From positions 1,426,001 through 1,490,000 of the forward strand of contig NADL03000635.1 in assembly GCA_002205965.3 (NCBI GenBank): DNA of 64,000 nt. Direction: 5' to 3'. Every line of letters begins with the position of its first letter. The first letter of the stretch is position 1. The translations under genes were made by a program, and so were the position numbers. Below the pieces are notes generated by a model, which saw nothing but the letters and a program-made list of their open reading frames with translations, made no database searches and had not been told where the DNA came from. Below, one piece after another: positions 1 to 12,974 of the stretch. This DNA comes from Kappaphycus alvarezii (Eukaryota; Rhodophyta; Florideophyceae; Gigartinales; Solieriaceae).

Positions 1-3000
1 CTTGAATAAAAGTGCCATTTTTCAACTAAATTCAGCTCATCGTTTATAAGAAATGAAACTATTTATTCCTTGAATATCGACAATTCAAAATCATAACAAT
101 GAGAATGGCTCTTTAAACAACAATATTTTATTTTCAATTTTGTACGCAAATGACATTCTAGTAGCTCATTTTAGACCACCAAAAAATGTCAGAAAATAAT
201 TTTACAAGTAATGAGCGAGTGTCATTGATAATGCAGTCAATTTATTCAACATAACAATGATAACTAGATATGGATCAATTATAAATCCACAAAAATTGCG
301 AACAAATATTTGCAGTCGTCAGTAATTCCTTACAATAAATTGTAGCATAGTGAAAGGATTAAAAACTGACCTACGATACAGAGGCCAAAATTGCCTTCAA
401 ATAGGTGACAGAACCAATTTATGAACAATTTTCGTCACATTTCAAGAGCAGATTGTTCATGTATCATTGTTATTTTTCCCATGAACTGGAGTGCCCAAAT
501 CGATTGAATTGTTTATGTTTTATTAGAATTCCCTCTCAGTACCACGCGACACAAAACAGAGGCATAAGTGGCATATGCCATGATTACATCTCCGATCCTC
601 CGATTTGTTGTTTTGCTCGCAATTGCAACAGCACCGATAAACGTTTTGGATATTGATCAGAAAAAGTTCATTGATCAACATCAAAAAGATCATGGATCAC
701 CATCAAAAAGAACAAGGAAAGCACAATTTCAATTTGTTCACCACATGCAAATGTCACGGAGTTGGTCTAATTGTAATCAGGGTATTCATAGTATAGTGTC
801 CGATTTGAAAAATATCGCAGTATTTCAATTTACCCTACTTGATAAAAATAGTAAATACTGTAACAAGTACAAAAACGTACCTACAGAAATCTGCCAAAAG
901 GACGAAAAAACTTGTTTAAACGCAGATTAAGCTTGAATGAAATTAGTTGTGGTCATTTCTACTCCATAATTTAAACAAAAACTAGGTTAGAAGCTTAGCT
1001 GTCTAAAAATTCACGATTTTCTGAGGCATTAAATTTCTATTTAAACCTCTTCTATAAAAAAGAAAGACTTCTTGACTCAACTTCAGCCAAAAAGAAACCT
1101 AAAATATTTCGAAACTTTAGCCGTTACTTAAAAAGCCTTTTACAATATAAAGTTATGCTCTATAAGTAAATGTGCTTTAAAAAATTTTAAGTACCGAAAT
1201 TTGGGAATTTATATCGAAGTTATGAAAATTAGCCACTTAAATCTGCTGGATTTCCAAATTTGATTGTTCGTTTTGTTTTATTTCTCCTCACTTCACTTAT
1301 AAGGAGCGTAAAAAAATTCAAATATTCCGTAACAAAACTTTTGGCATTTTTGGTCTGCCTTCAAATTCCAAATTCGAATAATGGATTGTAGTTTCGAGGA
1401 TTTACTTCTTAGAATTATGGATTATTTCCCACATATTTTTATTTAATTCTCTCCCTTTTATACGAGTAAAGTAAATTAAAACAATACAGAAAGAGGCCTC
1501 TATTATGTGCTCACAGCGAGTCTAATGAACATACTCAAATTGGCTACGGCTGAAACGACGGCCGCACCTACAGAAGAGAAGTAAAACTAATCAACTGCAA
1601 CCTTTGCAGTTGAATGCGGCAATATCTTGAAACCCCCAAAAGGAAGCGCGAAGTAAAATAATGTAAGAACCCATTAAAGGAATACATGCAATGACGTAAC
1701 GTATAAAAATCATTCATAAATAAATATCCGATTCAGTAGTGCTTTTTCTATAATGAATGAAAACAAATTCAACTTTTTATGTCCTTATTGCTCAATTCTG
1801 TCTTCAATAATAAATTATATTAAACTTACCTTGGGACTCAATACTGTACCATTCATCCTTGTACGCTACATTGTCTTTTAGAATTACATCAATTTGTTCT
1901 GGACATATCAATTTTTCTTTACTTTAGTAGTACTTTTCATCCCAGATTACAATGATTTCTAAGAATTCAGGTGTAAAATTATCAATTGTAAGGATATTCC
2001 ACTCTAAACTGCTGAAAAAAGTCACTGAGGGATCCTAAGTGGTTTCCAATTTGAATACACTTCAAAATTAGCAAAATAAGGCCGAATTCGGTGCCGATAA
2101 AAGCATATTATTCCAACGCAGCGCTTCTGGAGCATGAGTTTTACAATTTAGTTTCAAATTTAATACTCTGAAATAGGAGTACTTCGGCAATGAGGGAATT
2201 TGTGTCGTTCGTGTCCATTGTTCTTTCTTTTCGTTCTCAGAATTAACCTAATCGGGATTCAATTTTCCCAATGAAACACCCGAATTTTACTGCTGAGAGT
2301 ATTAGCCCATATTTTCAGGCTTTTTAGTGGCACAGAAGACGTTTCCGACTCCTGGAGCCAAATTAATCTTTCAAAAAAATATCACAGGATCGTACATCTG
2401 CAGTCCGTTGAACCTTATCAGTACTTAAAGACAGCCATATACTACTACCAAAAAATATAAGCATATATTTAATGCCTACTTATATAGAGGTATTTTTTGT
2501 GTGTATGAGTACTGAAGGGTGGGATAGAGCTGTAATCTCGCTGTGCAGTGGCAGTTACTTCTTTGGTAATTTCGTTTTACACTAAAATATCTCATAGCCA
2601 GTTGGCATCTAATACCGAAAATATCCATCGTCATTCTATCAGGCTCTTTCATTTTTTAATCTTGCCCTGTGCGCTCCTAGGAAACCGTGTCGTCTACTTC
2701 AAAAATTTACCCCGTTTTCCGCTGCAATTGCAATCTAAGTAATGTTCAACCTGTGTTGTACGGAAAGATCTGTGGGTATGATATACACCGATCTGAAAGC
2801 GCAATAATAAAATAACTCTATCCTAAAAGACCAGGAGTAGACTGAAATGGGCTGCATTGTCAATAATGTTTGGTAAACGTAAAGATGATCGCAATCTATA
2901 CCCGCATACCTATTTATTTTGATAAGTTGCTCATTTGCTTTGATTTCTACAGGAGAGAAAAATTCATGTACATTCCTTTGTAATACGTAGCCTCACAATA

Positions 3001-6000
3001 CAATATTTCAGGCGTTCCATTCTCTGTTGGTAGGTTATAATACTTTATTCCTGTACGCTCCCATTTTATACGTGTGTTTCATCAAAAATGACAGAGTCAA
3101 AATGCATCATCGTTGCATCTGAATCATTTTGGACCTTCTCAAGAAAAGTAACACAATTTATTTATCGTTGTTTGCTTTTCCGTCAGGATAATGTACCACA
3201 GTTTTATACCATCGAATCCTGCGCATAGCAGTAATCTAAGCTCTCAAGGGAAACTATTTCCTGTTTCTATGGGTTTTCCAGTTTTAAAGTTGAATAAATA
3301 TCAGTTCTTCTCCTTTATATGACAGCCTAGCTAACTGGCAGAAGTATAGAGTTCAATACTTTCGCTCATGTGTAACATGTAAGTTACATGGTAAGTTGTC
3401 AAACCCATCTACCCAAAAAATGAACTTTTTGTTTGTCTCACATTTCAATGAGTATGAGCACAAGTTGAGATCTCCAAGGCAACTAAGTACACACAATGGC
3501 TTTGTTCTATTAACTGGTTATATTAGACTGCTACGATGCCTGACGGCTACAAACCTGGTCCTTTTAGTATCTTAGGGTACTTTTCATACATTTTGGTTTT
3601 AGTATTAATTTCCAAGGATTTGTTTTGGCGCTCGTCTACGTAAACCATATTCGGGCCTACTTCACCGACACGATACGATCCAGCAGTTCTCGAAAAAAGT
3701 GGTAAATACCCCATATCCCAGCAAAAGTGCTCCTCCTCTCCAAATGACGCCAAAAAATGAAACATCTCTCTACTCATTTGGATCTCAGAAGCTGTGGTTT
3801 CCCTTGTTTTTCTGTACTTTTGATGTGAAAATTGGATTTCAATGGGAAAATTCCATTATTCTTCAGGCGTTACTCGTCTCTTCGAACTTATGGCGTTTCT
3901 CTATGTCTGGAGAGAAAAAATGTTGTCACTTCTCTACTACAGACATATCTTAGTTATCGATAGAAATGATAGTGGGATACGGAAGCATAAGGGTTTGATG
4001 AGGATGGTTTGTGTAGTCCCTCTATTGAACTCAGGCTGGTCCTTTCCAGTGGAGATAGTGATCAAGGAATATAGAAGCCACCGCTTTAGTTTCTTTCGCA
4101 TTGCAGATTCAGAAAATGGATTGATTGAATTTTCATCTAAGTCTAAACCCTCGCATCAGTGGAAATAAATAAATCCCAGCTACCCTCCCCAAGTCACAGC
4201 CTCCTACTCCATGATGCCGCTGACTATTATCTCGTCCTCAATTCAGTGGATGATCAGATAATATCATATCACAATTAGAACTATCTAAGTATTTCCATCT
4301 CTTCCAGTTCTAACTTTGCATTCACATTGTGTTCCATTACGCAGCAGATTAGCTCATATTAACACACTCTTGTGAACTTACTCTTACTTTTCCTGCTCAG
4401 TTCTCTCTCCAATTCACCGTCTACGGGCTTTCCTAAATCCCTTTCAGATCTGACGTAAATAAATCCAACCGGGAGTGAAACTTCGGGCGCGATATTCTTC
4501 ATAGCTGGAAATACAGCAACTTTGAATTTTTGATCACACGGCAGAATTTTGGATATACTACAGGCAGCTGGATTGAGTTATGAAACGAGATCGCTGGTCC
4601 CTGACAAGAATCACGGAATTTTTTGACGACCTATTCGAATCTCGCTATTTACAATTTTTTATTTTTACGCCAGATACTGGCAGATCCGCAGTATTGAGGA
4701 GTGTTGTTTACTGATGACAAAGAGGGTAAATGAGTGGCGATTAATTATCATAGTGTCACAGGCTCCGATTTTGACGTTGTTCCAATGATTTAAAATGGAA
4801 TGGAAAGCCATTCAATACAATTTGAGGGTATAGACTCCGGTAATCACCAGATGGTGAAATTTTGCGAATTTTTTCGGCATGACGGACGGGAACGAGTGCG
4901 GAAGGAAAGCGCGTGTGTCTCTGAGGACCCCCAGAGATCTCGCCCGATATAGAGAGTTGCGGAGCCAGGAGGGGGTATCAATAATGCTCGATATGTCGGG
5001 TGGAATTGAGGGGGAAGAATACAGCAGAGCATTCCGCGTCATGAACTATTTCTGAAAAACCTTGACGAGTACGAAGAAATAGAATTGTGTAAAAATTCAT
5101 TTTCAGGATACAGCTCCATTCCTATTGGATCAAGTTCTGCGCCAATCGGCTCTTTTTCACATACCCGTTGGCAGAGCAAAGAACTATGACATGGTAAAAT
5201 TAATGATAATACAATTTGCAATGACTGAGGAACGCCAATAAATTAATAGAAAAGCGCTTGAAGCGACCATATTCAAGGAATATATCCCAGGATCGCTTTA
5301 AAATATTAAAAATGATACGAGAAACTGGTTTCGATGGCCGAGAGAAGTTCAGAATTTTTTCATAGGCTGAATAAGTTACTTTGTCGTTTGAGGGGCTAAA
5401 TAAGAAACTTATGACTCCGCCTGTTCTCGTGTACCAAGACTTAATTTCGCCGTTCATTGTCGTGACAGGGCATCAAAGGACTCCGTAGAAGTCTTCCTGA
5501 CACAGAAGGAGGAACATCTGAAAATACACCCAGCTTTAAATTACTCTACTGGGACACATTTCAGCGAATAACTGGCTATCACGCGTAACAGAACGCTTCC
5601 AAAAAAATAATGAATCGTTAGCTTTATTCTCTAATAGAATATTACTTAACCGTTGGGCACAGGAAGAAATAATTCTCTTATTCGCTAACGATCTCATTTT
5701 GAGCTTCCGTAGTTGCCATTACTACCGAGTCAAAAATAGACGAATTGTATCTAAAAATCTTTTGCAGGACTTTATTAGATATTGAATTTGATTCTACTTT
5801 ATTATATATTTAAGCTGACTCTACATCCTGAAAGCTGACTAGAAAAAAAGCTGCCCTTTTAAAAAAAGTAGCCCTTTTAAGAAAAGCACCAATGCACTTT
5901 ATTTAATTGGACGGGTAGCTACTCCACCGAGCGGCACAATGCATTCGGGCCATACCACATGTCTCATCCCGTGTTAAAATACTCTGAATTCTGCTCATGG

Positions 6001-6261
6001 ACAAAGGCAAAACTGTGAGGTTCATAATGCGAATCATTTTTGCTTAGATCGGTGCTGCTTGTCCATCGTCTATCCAAATAGTCAAAAATTTGTGAATATC
6101 TGTCAAGCACGCCAGAAGTTAGAGCCTATGCCCCCTAAATCACGCTTTACCCGCCCCGGAAATGAAATTCGAAACTTACCCTATCGAAACCACGTGTTCT
6201 TTTCCCGCGATGCAAAGTTCACTGGTTAAGTTTTTCGATTGAGTGGTCGAAAGCTAAAAAA
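1..6261. other. AT-rich stretch without a supported gene
   Basis: Composition is strongly AT-rich and the open frames are all short (at most about 120 codons) with no family motif I recognise. A few frames (for example 568-930 +, 3842-4168 + and 4812-5042 -) are open, but they lack the codon bias of the gene island and have no conserved motif. I see no tRNA, rRNA or clear LTR pair here. The stretch most likely holds decayed repeats. Confidence 0.6.
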
Positions 6262-6545
6262 CGAAAAATAAAAGTATTGGAATGTATCGGAAAATATTGG
6301 AACATATTGGAATATATTGATAAATATTGATATATATTGATGTATACTGATATATACTGATACATGTTGATATATTGAAAGTGGTATTATATTGATATAT
6401 ATTGATGTATACTGATATATACTGATATATGTTGATAATTTATTGGAAATGCATTAAAATGTAATACAATTTTATCGAAAATTTAATGAAAATTTAAATT
6501 TATTGTATTGATAATGTATTGACAATGTGTTGAAAAATATTGGAA
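6262..6545. repeat. Tandem ATTGATATAT-type minisatellite
   Basis: Degenerate repeats of about 10 bases built from ATTGATATAT / ACTGATATAT / ATTGGAATAT run across this stretch. A higher-order copy is visible: the block starting near 6326 recurs almost unchanged from about 6391, an offset of 65 bases. The 3' part decays into TTGAAAATATTGG-like units. It has no coding potential and looks like replication-slippage sequence in AT-rich flanking DNA. Confidence 0.8.
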
Positions 6546-8279
6546 ATAGAAAAAGAACTAGATAACCCCTTCCTGCGTTTGGAGAAACCCATACTTTTAG
6601 GGCGCTGTTCAACTAGTTTTGAACTGAGGACTCTTCAGTTTCATTGACTTCTCTTTAGTGAGGGCCGTTTCATCAATAATCTTTGTGTCTCAATTCAGAA
6701 TATGAACCTGTGGGAAGGTCTCCAAGCTCTGGACTGCAAATCAGATATCGATCTGTTAATCTCAACGGAATCTGTGGGCGTAAGGGATTGAAATTATGCG
6801 TGTTGGAGGCCATTAGAGAACCATATCGACTGATGGGTTGTTTGCCGTTCCGAATTACTTCCACATACTCCGCCATCATCGAAAATTTAATTACATGTAA
6901 TGCCAAAACGCTTTCCGAAAAAATTTACGAGAGGGATTGAAAAGTTCGCTACACGGCAACTCCTGGACAGAACAACGAAGATCTGCTTCAGATTTGCTCT
7001 GAAATTACTGATTACTACAGCAGTGAAACCTCTCATCAAGTTTGTTCAATCATCTTTGTTTGCTTATTTGCCATCCTCAGCAGACCTTTGACTTTCACCT
7101 ACATTTAGGAACGGTTGGCATGAGAAACTTTAGGTAACTGCGTCGTTTTAACATAGAATAATTTTAAGAATTGTACAGAAAATGCGATCTTTTTCTGGTG
7201 GGAACAAAGAGGGGAAGGGTGGTCGACCTCCTGTTCCATCTCGAACAATGCTTCTAATTACGTTACGATAGGTAGCTGAAGCGTCGTTTTGGTACTAAAA
7301 TTTCCATTCTGGACTGTATTTTCATTTGTATAGAAGTACTTTACAACTTGTGCACCCGCTACTTATGTGGCTTTAAACGACACTCGCTTTCTTATTTATG
7401 AAGGAGAGTGTAGAAATGCCTTTCACATATTTGAGGAGATGCTCAAGGCGCTGATATGGAGCATTACTGCTGTTATGAAAGTAATTGCTATTAACTTTCG
7501 ATTTCCATACAAAGCCCGAGACCAAAGTAAGCTTGCTAAAATAAAATTATTCCTTTTCGTTACGGTAAGAGCGGTACGCTCCGCGTGCTACCGGTCATCA
7601 ATTTTTCTGCCAGACATGCAAGTAACACCCACGATTCTATAGCATTTAATTAATTCGATTTTTGTAATATTCTTATATCTATATTCAACGTATTCCCAAG
7701 TTGCACATTTGATGTTGCTGACAATTTATTAGGAAAAAATGCATTTTTTCACGCCTTTTATTTGATGCGTTCTTTCTGATATGTAAGATGACCACAATTT
7801 TTACGTTAAGGCCTGCCACACGGCAGTAGAACAATCATTTTGGATAATGTGGCAAAAATGGTATTCCTAGGTCGCCTCTGCATCATTCCGTCATGAAAGC
7901 CACTTATTACCATGGTTTTCCTCCTGGTTTATACTTATATCGTTGGAATGAATGGTGCTAATAACTATCACATAGGGAGATGGAGATGTGGGGGAGATGT
8001 GATAGGTGACTATGTTGTACATGGGCAAGACTTACTGCAGATGGAGCAGGACTTAATAAGTCCCCATCGTAGAGATTCTTCAATATGGACAGGCAAAGCT
8101 GGACATCTAAGTATATTTTTACTTGCATGGTGAAGATAAAACTCACAAATATGAACGTATCCGCAGCTCCGAGAAGCATAGGTGGGCTTGTGACTATTGT
8201 AGAAAAATGAGATTGAATTAATTGCTTGTAAACAGCCTTCTTTGTCCTTACATGATCTTTGATCTCATATTTAGACCTC
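6546..8279. other. AT-rich stretch, possible transposon debris
   Basis: No intact gene is visible. The + strand between about 7220 and 7420 reads as several short coding-like pieces separated by in-frame stops, which vaguely resembles the N-terminal part of a DDE transposase. The match is too weak to name a family. The remainder shows only short open frames. Confidence 0.4.
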
Positions 8280-8576
8280 TCAAGTCTCTTGTAGAGCTCC
8301 TAATAAAGCAGCAGACCTATCAAAAGTTGCTTCAGCGACTGGTTTATCTAGCTCTGCTTCTTCACTTGATACAGCAGCAGCAATTGAGGCCTGTTTCATT
8401 GTATTAGAGAAATATTCTTTTCCTGAAAGACAAATATCCGTTCCACAAGACCCTATTTTACGACATAAATTCATCATGCAGTCCCGGAAAATTGCTTTAC
8501 CGCTCCCTTGGGCGAAATTTACCGAACCTAACCTCCCTTTAACATTAAACCGTTGTTGCTCTGGCAGTGAAATCTT
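8280..8576 (-). pseudogene. Open relic with a P-loop-like motif
   Basis: The minus-strand frame is open for about 98 codons between stops, without a good start at its upstream end; the first ATG lies near 8477. Upstream of that ATG it reads NFAQGSGKAIFRDCMMNL. This resembles a Walker A loop (GxxGxGK), but it has Ala where Ser or Thr normally follows the Lys. The rest is alanine- and glutamate-rich (AAAVSSEEAELDKPVAE). It could be the fragment of an ATPase from a mobile element or virus-like element, or chance. No neighbouring frame extends it convincingly, so I treat it as a decayed fragment of unknown origin. Confidence 0.25.
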
Positions 8577-11545
8577 TTATTTCGAAAAGCTTATCGAGAA
8601 AACATTGTAAATACGTAACGTAAGCCCTACTCTTTAATAAATGAGTAAATTCATCTTATTTTCCGTGCCCAGAGTTTAAGCAATGCCTTGTTGCTATCTT
8701 ATATTTGCTGTGAAGTTTTGCGAAAGCTCTAGACAACAGTACACACGCTCGTTGATGATTTTTACACACAAGAGATACAAGTTCAGTGTTGAGTATTCAA
8801 ACTACTCTCTTTTATTCTAAATTTGGTCCCGTTGAAACCATTTATCGTTAAAGAGCTTATAAATCTGTGCAGTCTTCTTCTATCCCAATTTAGCATCCAA
8901 CTGCTCCCCTGCTGAAGAACTCATCAATATCTCGCACGTTAATGTCTTTCGCGAATCAACAAGAGTATTCATCAATTTCGCATGTTCAATCGCTTCAAAT
9001 GGTGGCTCACGGGGCGGTGTGTATGTTCCTTGCTGTTCCGAAACGGTATTTCTGTGCATTTGATGTTTAACGAGAAAAATTTCCTTAGTTGCATACATTG
9101 GCTCGCTTCACAGTTTCCAATACATGTTTGCAACATTTTTGGTCTTTGAAGATACTTGATACTTGCATTAGTAACGTTTTTGTGTCAAAGGAGAAACTGA
9201 AGATACTCTCTTTACACGCATAAATTCTTTCTTCTGATGTTTCCCTTTAGACTTTCTTTTTCTTTTACGCAACGAAATTCCTGTTCCTTTGTATACTTTT
9301 TCTTTTCTATTTTCACTTTCTATATGCAAACGTATCCCTCTTTGACAGCGATTCGTTTCATCTTCTCAGTGTATTCGATTTTCTTCAACCTTGAATATCC
9401 TTTTCCATAATCAAGATTTTCCAACTCCCGCCACTCTTGCCCCATCACTGTCCCCCCTATTCCCTTCGGGGCCAACCGACGTAGAGGACTATCTCCGACG
9501 AAAAAAAACACCTGAGAGACCCGGTAGATATTCATGAAGTAGATATCGAAGCCCAGGACGCGGTAGAGAGGCACTCGGAAGAGGAGGATGTTAAAGCAGA
9601 GGAATACTTCGAGGAATTGGTGTCCCCATAACTTTTCTACAGGATAGAGGAAGAGAAGGCAACGGAGTCCGTAGATGAAGAGGGGATGTCGAACCGGACT
9701 ATATAGGAGGGGAAGGAAAGATTTGGTTGGATCAGGTAGTCCCGGTCATGGACCCGAATGCAGGGATGTCAGGTGAGCTGGATTCGTTGCAAGAAAGTGG
9801 TGGTAGGCAATCGGTAGCCATTCACGGGTATATTAGGGGACTACATGGGAACTTCTGATGTGTTGAGGAAAATGATAGGTTCTGATGTCGAGGACGAAGA
9901 TTAAAAGGAGTAGATTTATTATCATCTGTGAAGTATCTGTTTCAAATTAGTAAAGTCCACATGAATTCTTTTCCTGTGTTTTATGGTGCTTTTAGTAGAT
10001 TTATCGATATTTTAGTTTCGACAAAAAGTCTTTATAGGCGGTAAAATTGCTACATGCGTAAGAGAGAAGGCAGGATGGGAGTCTACTTTGGTCCACAAAC
10101 CTTCAATCAGCTCTCTAGCCTCTATGCGAGGTGGTAGGGCATTACCCTTTAGAGTTGGTCACTAAACGAATAACTCTTCTTTCAGTACCACCCTCGCCCT
10201 TGTCTGCCAAGGTCTATTGTAGCACTTTATTCGCCCGCACCAACTGTCATTTCGGGTAGGTGACGGTTCCTCTTTCCTTTGACGCTAATTTAACCGTATC
10301 AGTCTGATGGATTTCACCTCCTCCGGGTCAGAATGTCGTGGCGCTTCCAGAATCTGGGTTTTATTAACTTCTTGTGCTGCTGCTGAAAGGCTCATATACA
10401 GTAAGTCGTTCTTTTATTGTAGTTGATTGCGCCATTGTGGAGAGCAATGCCCTGTGCTTGTCATTCATTGATGCGATACTAACGCCCACCACTTTCAAGA
10501 TTCCGAGATAGTTGTTCGGTTTTGTTAAAGACAAGGGCAGATATCTTCCCTAGAACATGCGCAGACGCTGTCTCCTCGATGACTTGGATTCTGCGTTGGA
10601 GATGCATTGATCTCCTGGTCGTTTTTGAAGAAAGCATTGAATTTGAATTGCAGTTTCAACACTTGTCAAAGGATATGGAGGGTACGAGGAGGTTCTGTGA
10701 TCGGTGGTTGTAGGGTTGATGTGTTTGGTAGGTAGGGAGGATTGCTTGGGTTGGAGGAAGCAGCATTGGGTGCAATCGGCAAAGTAGACACAGAGTGTTG
10801 GTAGAGTCTTCAGATTTGTTGTTGACCCTACGGTACCCTTTTCGATTGTTTATTTCACTCGATTCATGTTTGTAGGTAGATACGATGTAAAACTCGGCAG
10901 ATTTGAATAGAACGGAATGGTTGCAGGGTGCGAGCATGACGGGGAGATCCGAAAGCTCCCCGAGCGAGCGATGATTGCACGGAGCGTTCAAGATGTGCAG
11001 GTGTCAACAGAGCATTGGGAGATTCAAACTCTATGTGATTCAAAGGCAGATTCAAAGGCAGGACTGAGAAAAGGAAGCTATATGGCCCGGTAGAGGACAT
11101 GAGTTGACGGAGCATTCAGTTGAAAAGTTTACAACAGCCCGATTGAAAAGGTGGAATTGAGCGATAGCGGTACAATACAACAATCCAATGCGACGCAAGG
11201 CGCAGTTGCATTCAAAATCGTGAATCCACGTGTAGTGCACAGTATGGCATGGCCCCACCATTGTATCGAGACCGCCCCTGCCAGCCGCCCGTCTCCTCTC
11301 AACTCACCTTGATGCCCCGTTCCCCGGCCGTCCCCAACCGGCATCTCGCATCAACTCGCCCTTCAAACCCTGCCTCCCCCACCCTCAACAATTTGTCGCC
11401 GCCAAATGTTTTCCCCCTCCATTCCATTTCATCCCCCTTCCCCCCAACCACTCACCATTCAAACCATTCTTCACGACCATGCCCACCCCTCCTCCTCCAT
11501 CCCCCATCACTACACTGCCCGCCTAAATCTAAATCCATATCTGCC
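8577..11545. other. Gene-poor stretch leading into the island
   Basis: No gene is supported. Between about 9541 and 9905 the + strand reads as short runs rich in Glu/Asp (for example DIEAQDAVERHSEEEDVKAE) broken by stops. This is compatible with a decayed gag-like or acidic coding segment. GC content rises from about 10.1 kb, and from about 11.25 kb the + strand becomes very C-rich as the first island gene is approached. Confidence 0.45.
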
Positions 11546-12907
11546 ATGTACACCACCACTCCAACAAAATCTCACTTTGACCTATTGCCATTCGAACTAC
11601 AACACCACATCATCGCCCACGCCACACACGGCCATCCCACATTGGTCGCCTTGAATTTCAGCACCGCCTTTCCACACTTGCAACCGGCCGTTGCAGCCGC
11701 CCTGTCCCATCATTTGACATTGTCAGACCAACGTCGACGCTCCGTCGTCAATCGTCTTGCTGTCTCCTTGTCCGGCCTTTGGACCTCTGTTGCATTACCC
11801 ACGCCCCCGTATTACAGTCCCTTTGTATTGCATGAGGTATTGCAGCATGATGCCGTCCAGCTTGTCGAGGTCGATGATGATGAGCGGGTGTGGCGTGGAT
11901 TGGCGAGACGTACCATGGGCTTAAAGGCTGTGCGTTTGGTATTGCGGGGAAGATGCCTTCGTCTCGCGTTTTACAATGTTTGGCCAGTGTGTCTGCTGGT
12001 ATACAAAGCTTGACTATGGTGTGTTGCGCCTCGATGCAGGCTTCTCATACCCCCTGTTTGGTGGATGATGCCGTTTATTTGGGTCCAATGGGTGTTAGCA
12101 GTGTGGTCAAGGGGCTGCGTGAATTTAATGTCGAGTGTGGGGGAGGGAGTGGTGGAGACCGAGAGGGGTAGTGGCGCATGTTGTCATGATGTTGTCAATG
12201 GTGTTGTTGTTGAGGGATCGGCCGGAAGAGGAAGGGTAAGGGTCGAGGGCACCCACCTCGTTGATGTAGCTATCAGTTTTTCAAAGAGGGTTGAAAGGGT
12301 AGTCGCCGCTGGTTATATGGGTGGCCATGAATTGACTAGGTTGGCTATAGGCTGTGGCTCTTTGGAGTGGTTGGCATGCGGCGTTACAGAGGGCGAGGAC
12401 CATCCGGTTACGGGATTGCTGGGAGGCGGTTTGAAGGGCATTTGTTTGACATGGAGGAAAAGGAGGCCAGTCTCTGCAAGCGCTTTGTATGCACGCCCTG
12501 CCAGTGGCTTGGTGCGGAGGATAGGCGTTGAAGGCACCTGTTTGGAAGAGGTCAGGTTGAGACGGGTAAAGGTCCAGCTAGGCGATTTGAGAATCATGCT
12601 CATGGCCATGGGGGCTCGCTTGAAGGTGTTTGAAGTCTCCATGATGGATCAGGAGCAGGATCCTTTGGGCTGGGTTGAAACTGTCTTGCGCGAATTGACA
12701 AAGTGGAATTATCGTCTTCGTTCTATGTTTATCTATGAGTTGGAGAACCATGAGCGGTCGGTGTTGGGAGTCGCCGATTCCGTGGACGAACGACAGTTTG
12801 CTAGGACCCTGGCAATGGCAAGACGTCTGCAACGTCACGCTCCGTACTTTGACGCGCTTTCGTTGCGACGAGCGCTCATGGCTCTGGTGGGCGGCTCCAT
12901 GGTTTGA
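11546..12907 (+). CDS. F-box/leucine-rich-repeat-like protein, frame-disrupted
   Basis: The ATG at 11546 begins MYTTTPTKSHFDLLPFEL, where LLPFELQHHIIAHA fits the start of an F-box (LPxELxxxI). Later segments such as HELTRLAIGCGSLEWLACG and LEEVRLRRVKVQLGDLRIML have the spacing of irregular leucine-rich repeats. The family would act as a substrate-recognition subunit of an SCF ubiquitin ligase; this is inferred from weak motifs. The reading needs at least two or three frame changes, near 11945, 12150 and 12230, in G-rich sequence. It ends at TGA 12905-12907, only 67 bases from the convergent neighbouring gene. The coding strand is C-rich for the first 300 bases and G-rich afterwards. I am confident that it is coding but less so about the F-box call. 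Confidence 0.45.
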
Positions 12908-12974
12908 CTGCTCGCAGTTTTATGCACCACAAGTAACACGTTTATCTGCGGAAATTTTGCGTCAACCAATCTCC

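Noticed and set aside
7200..7420. Possible Harbinger-like transposase fragment on the plus strand
   Set aside because: A few residues fit the N-terminal helical region, but stops occur every 10-40 codons and no catalytic block can be found.
1..11000. CRISPR arrays, bacterial-type operons or ribosome-binding sites
   Set aside because: No spaced identical repeats and no bacterial gene organisation exist in the window; the intron and retroelements indicate a nuclear eukaryotic genome.
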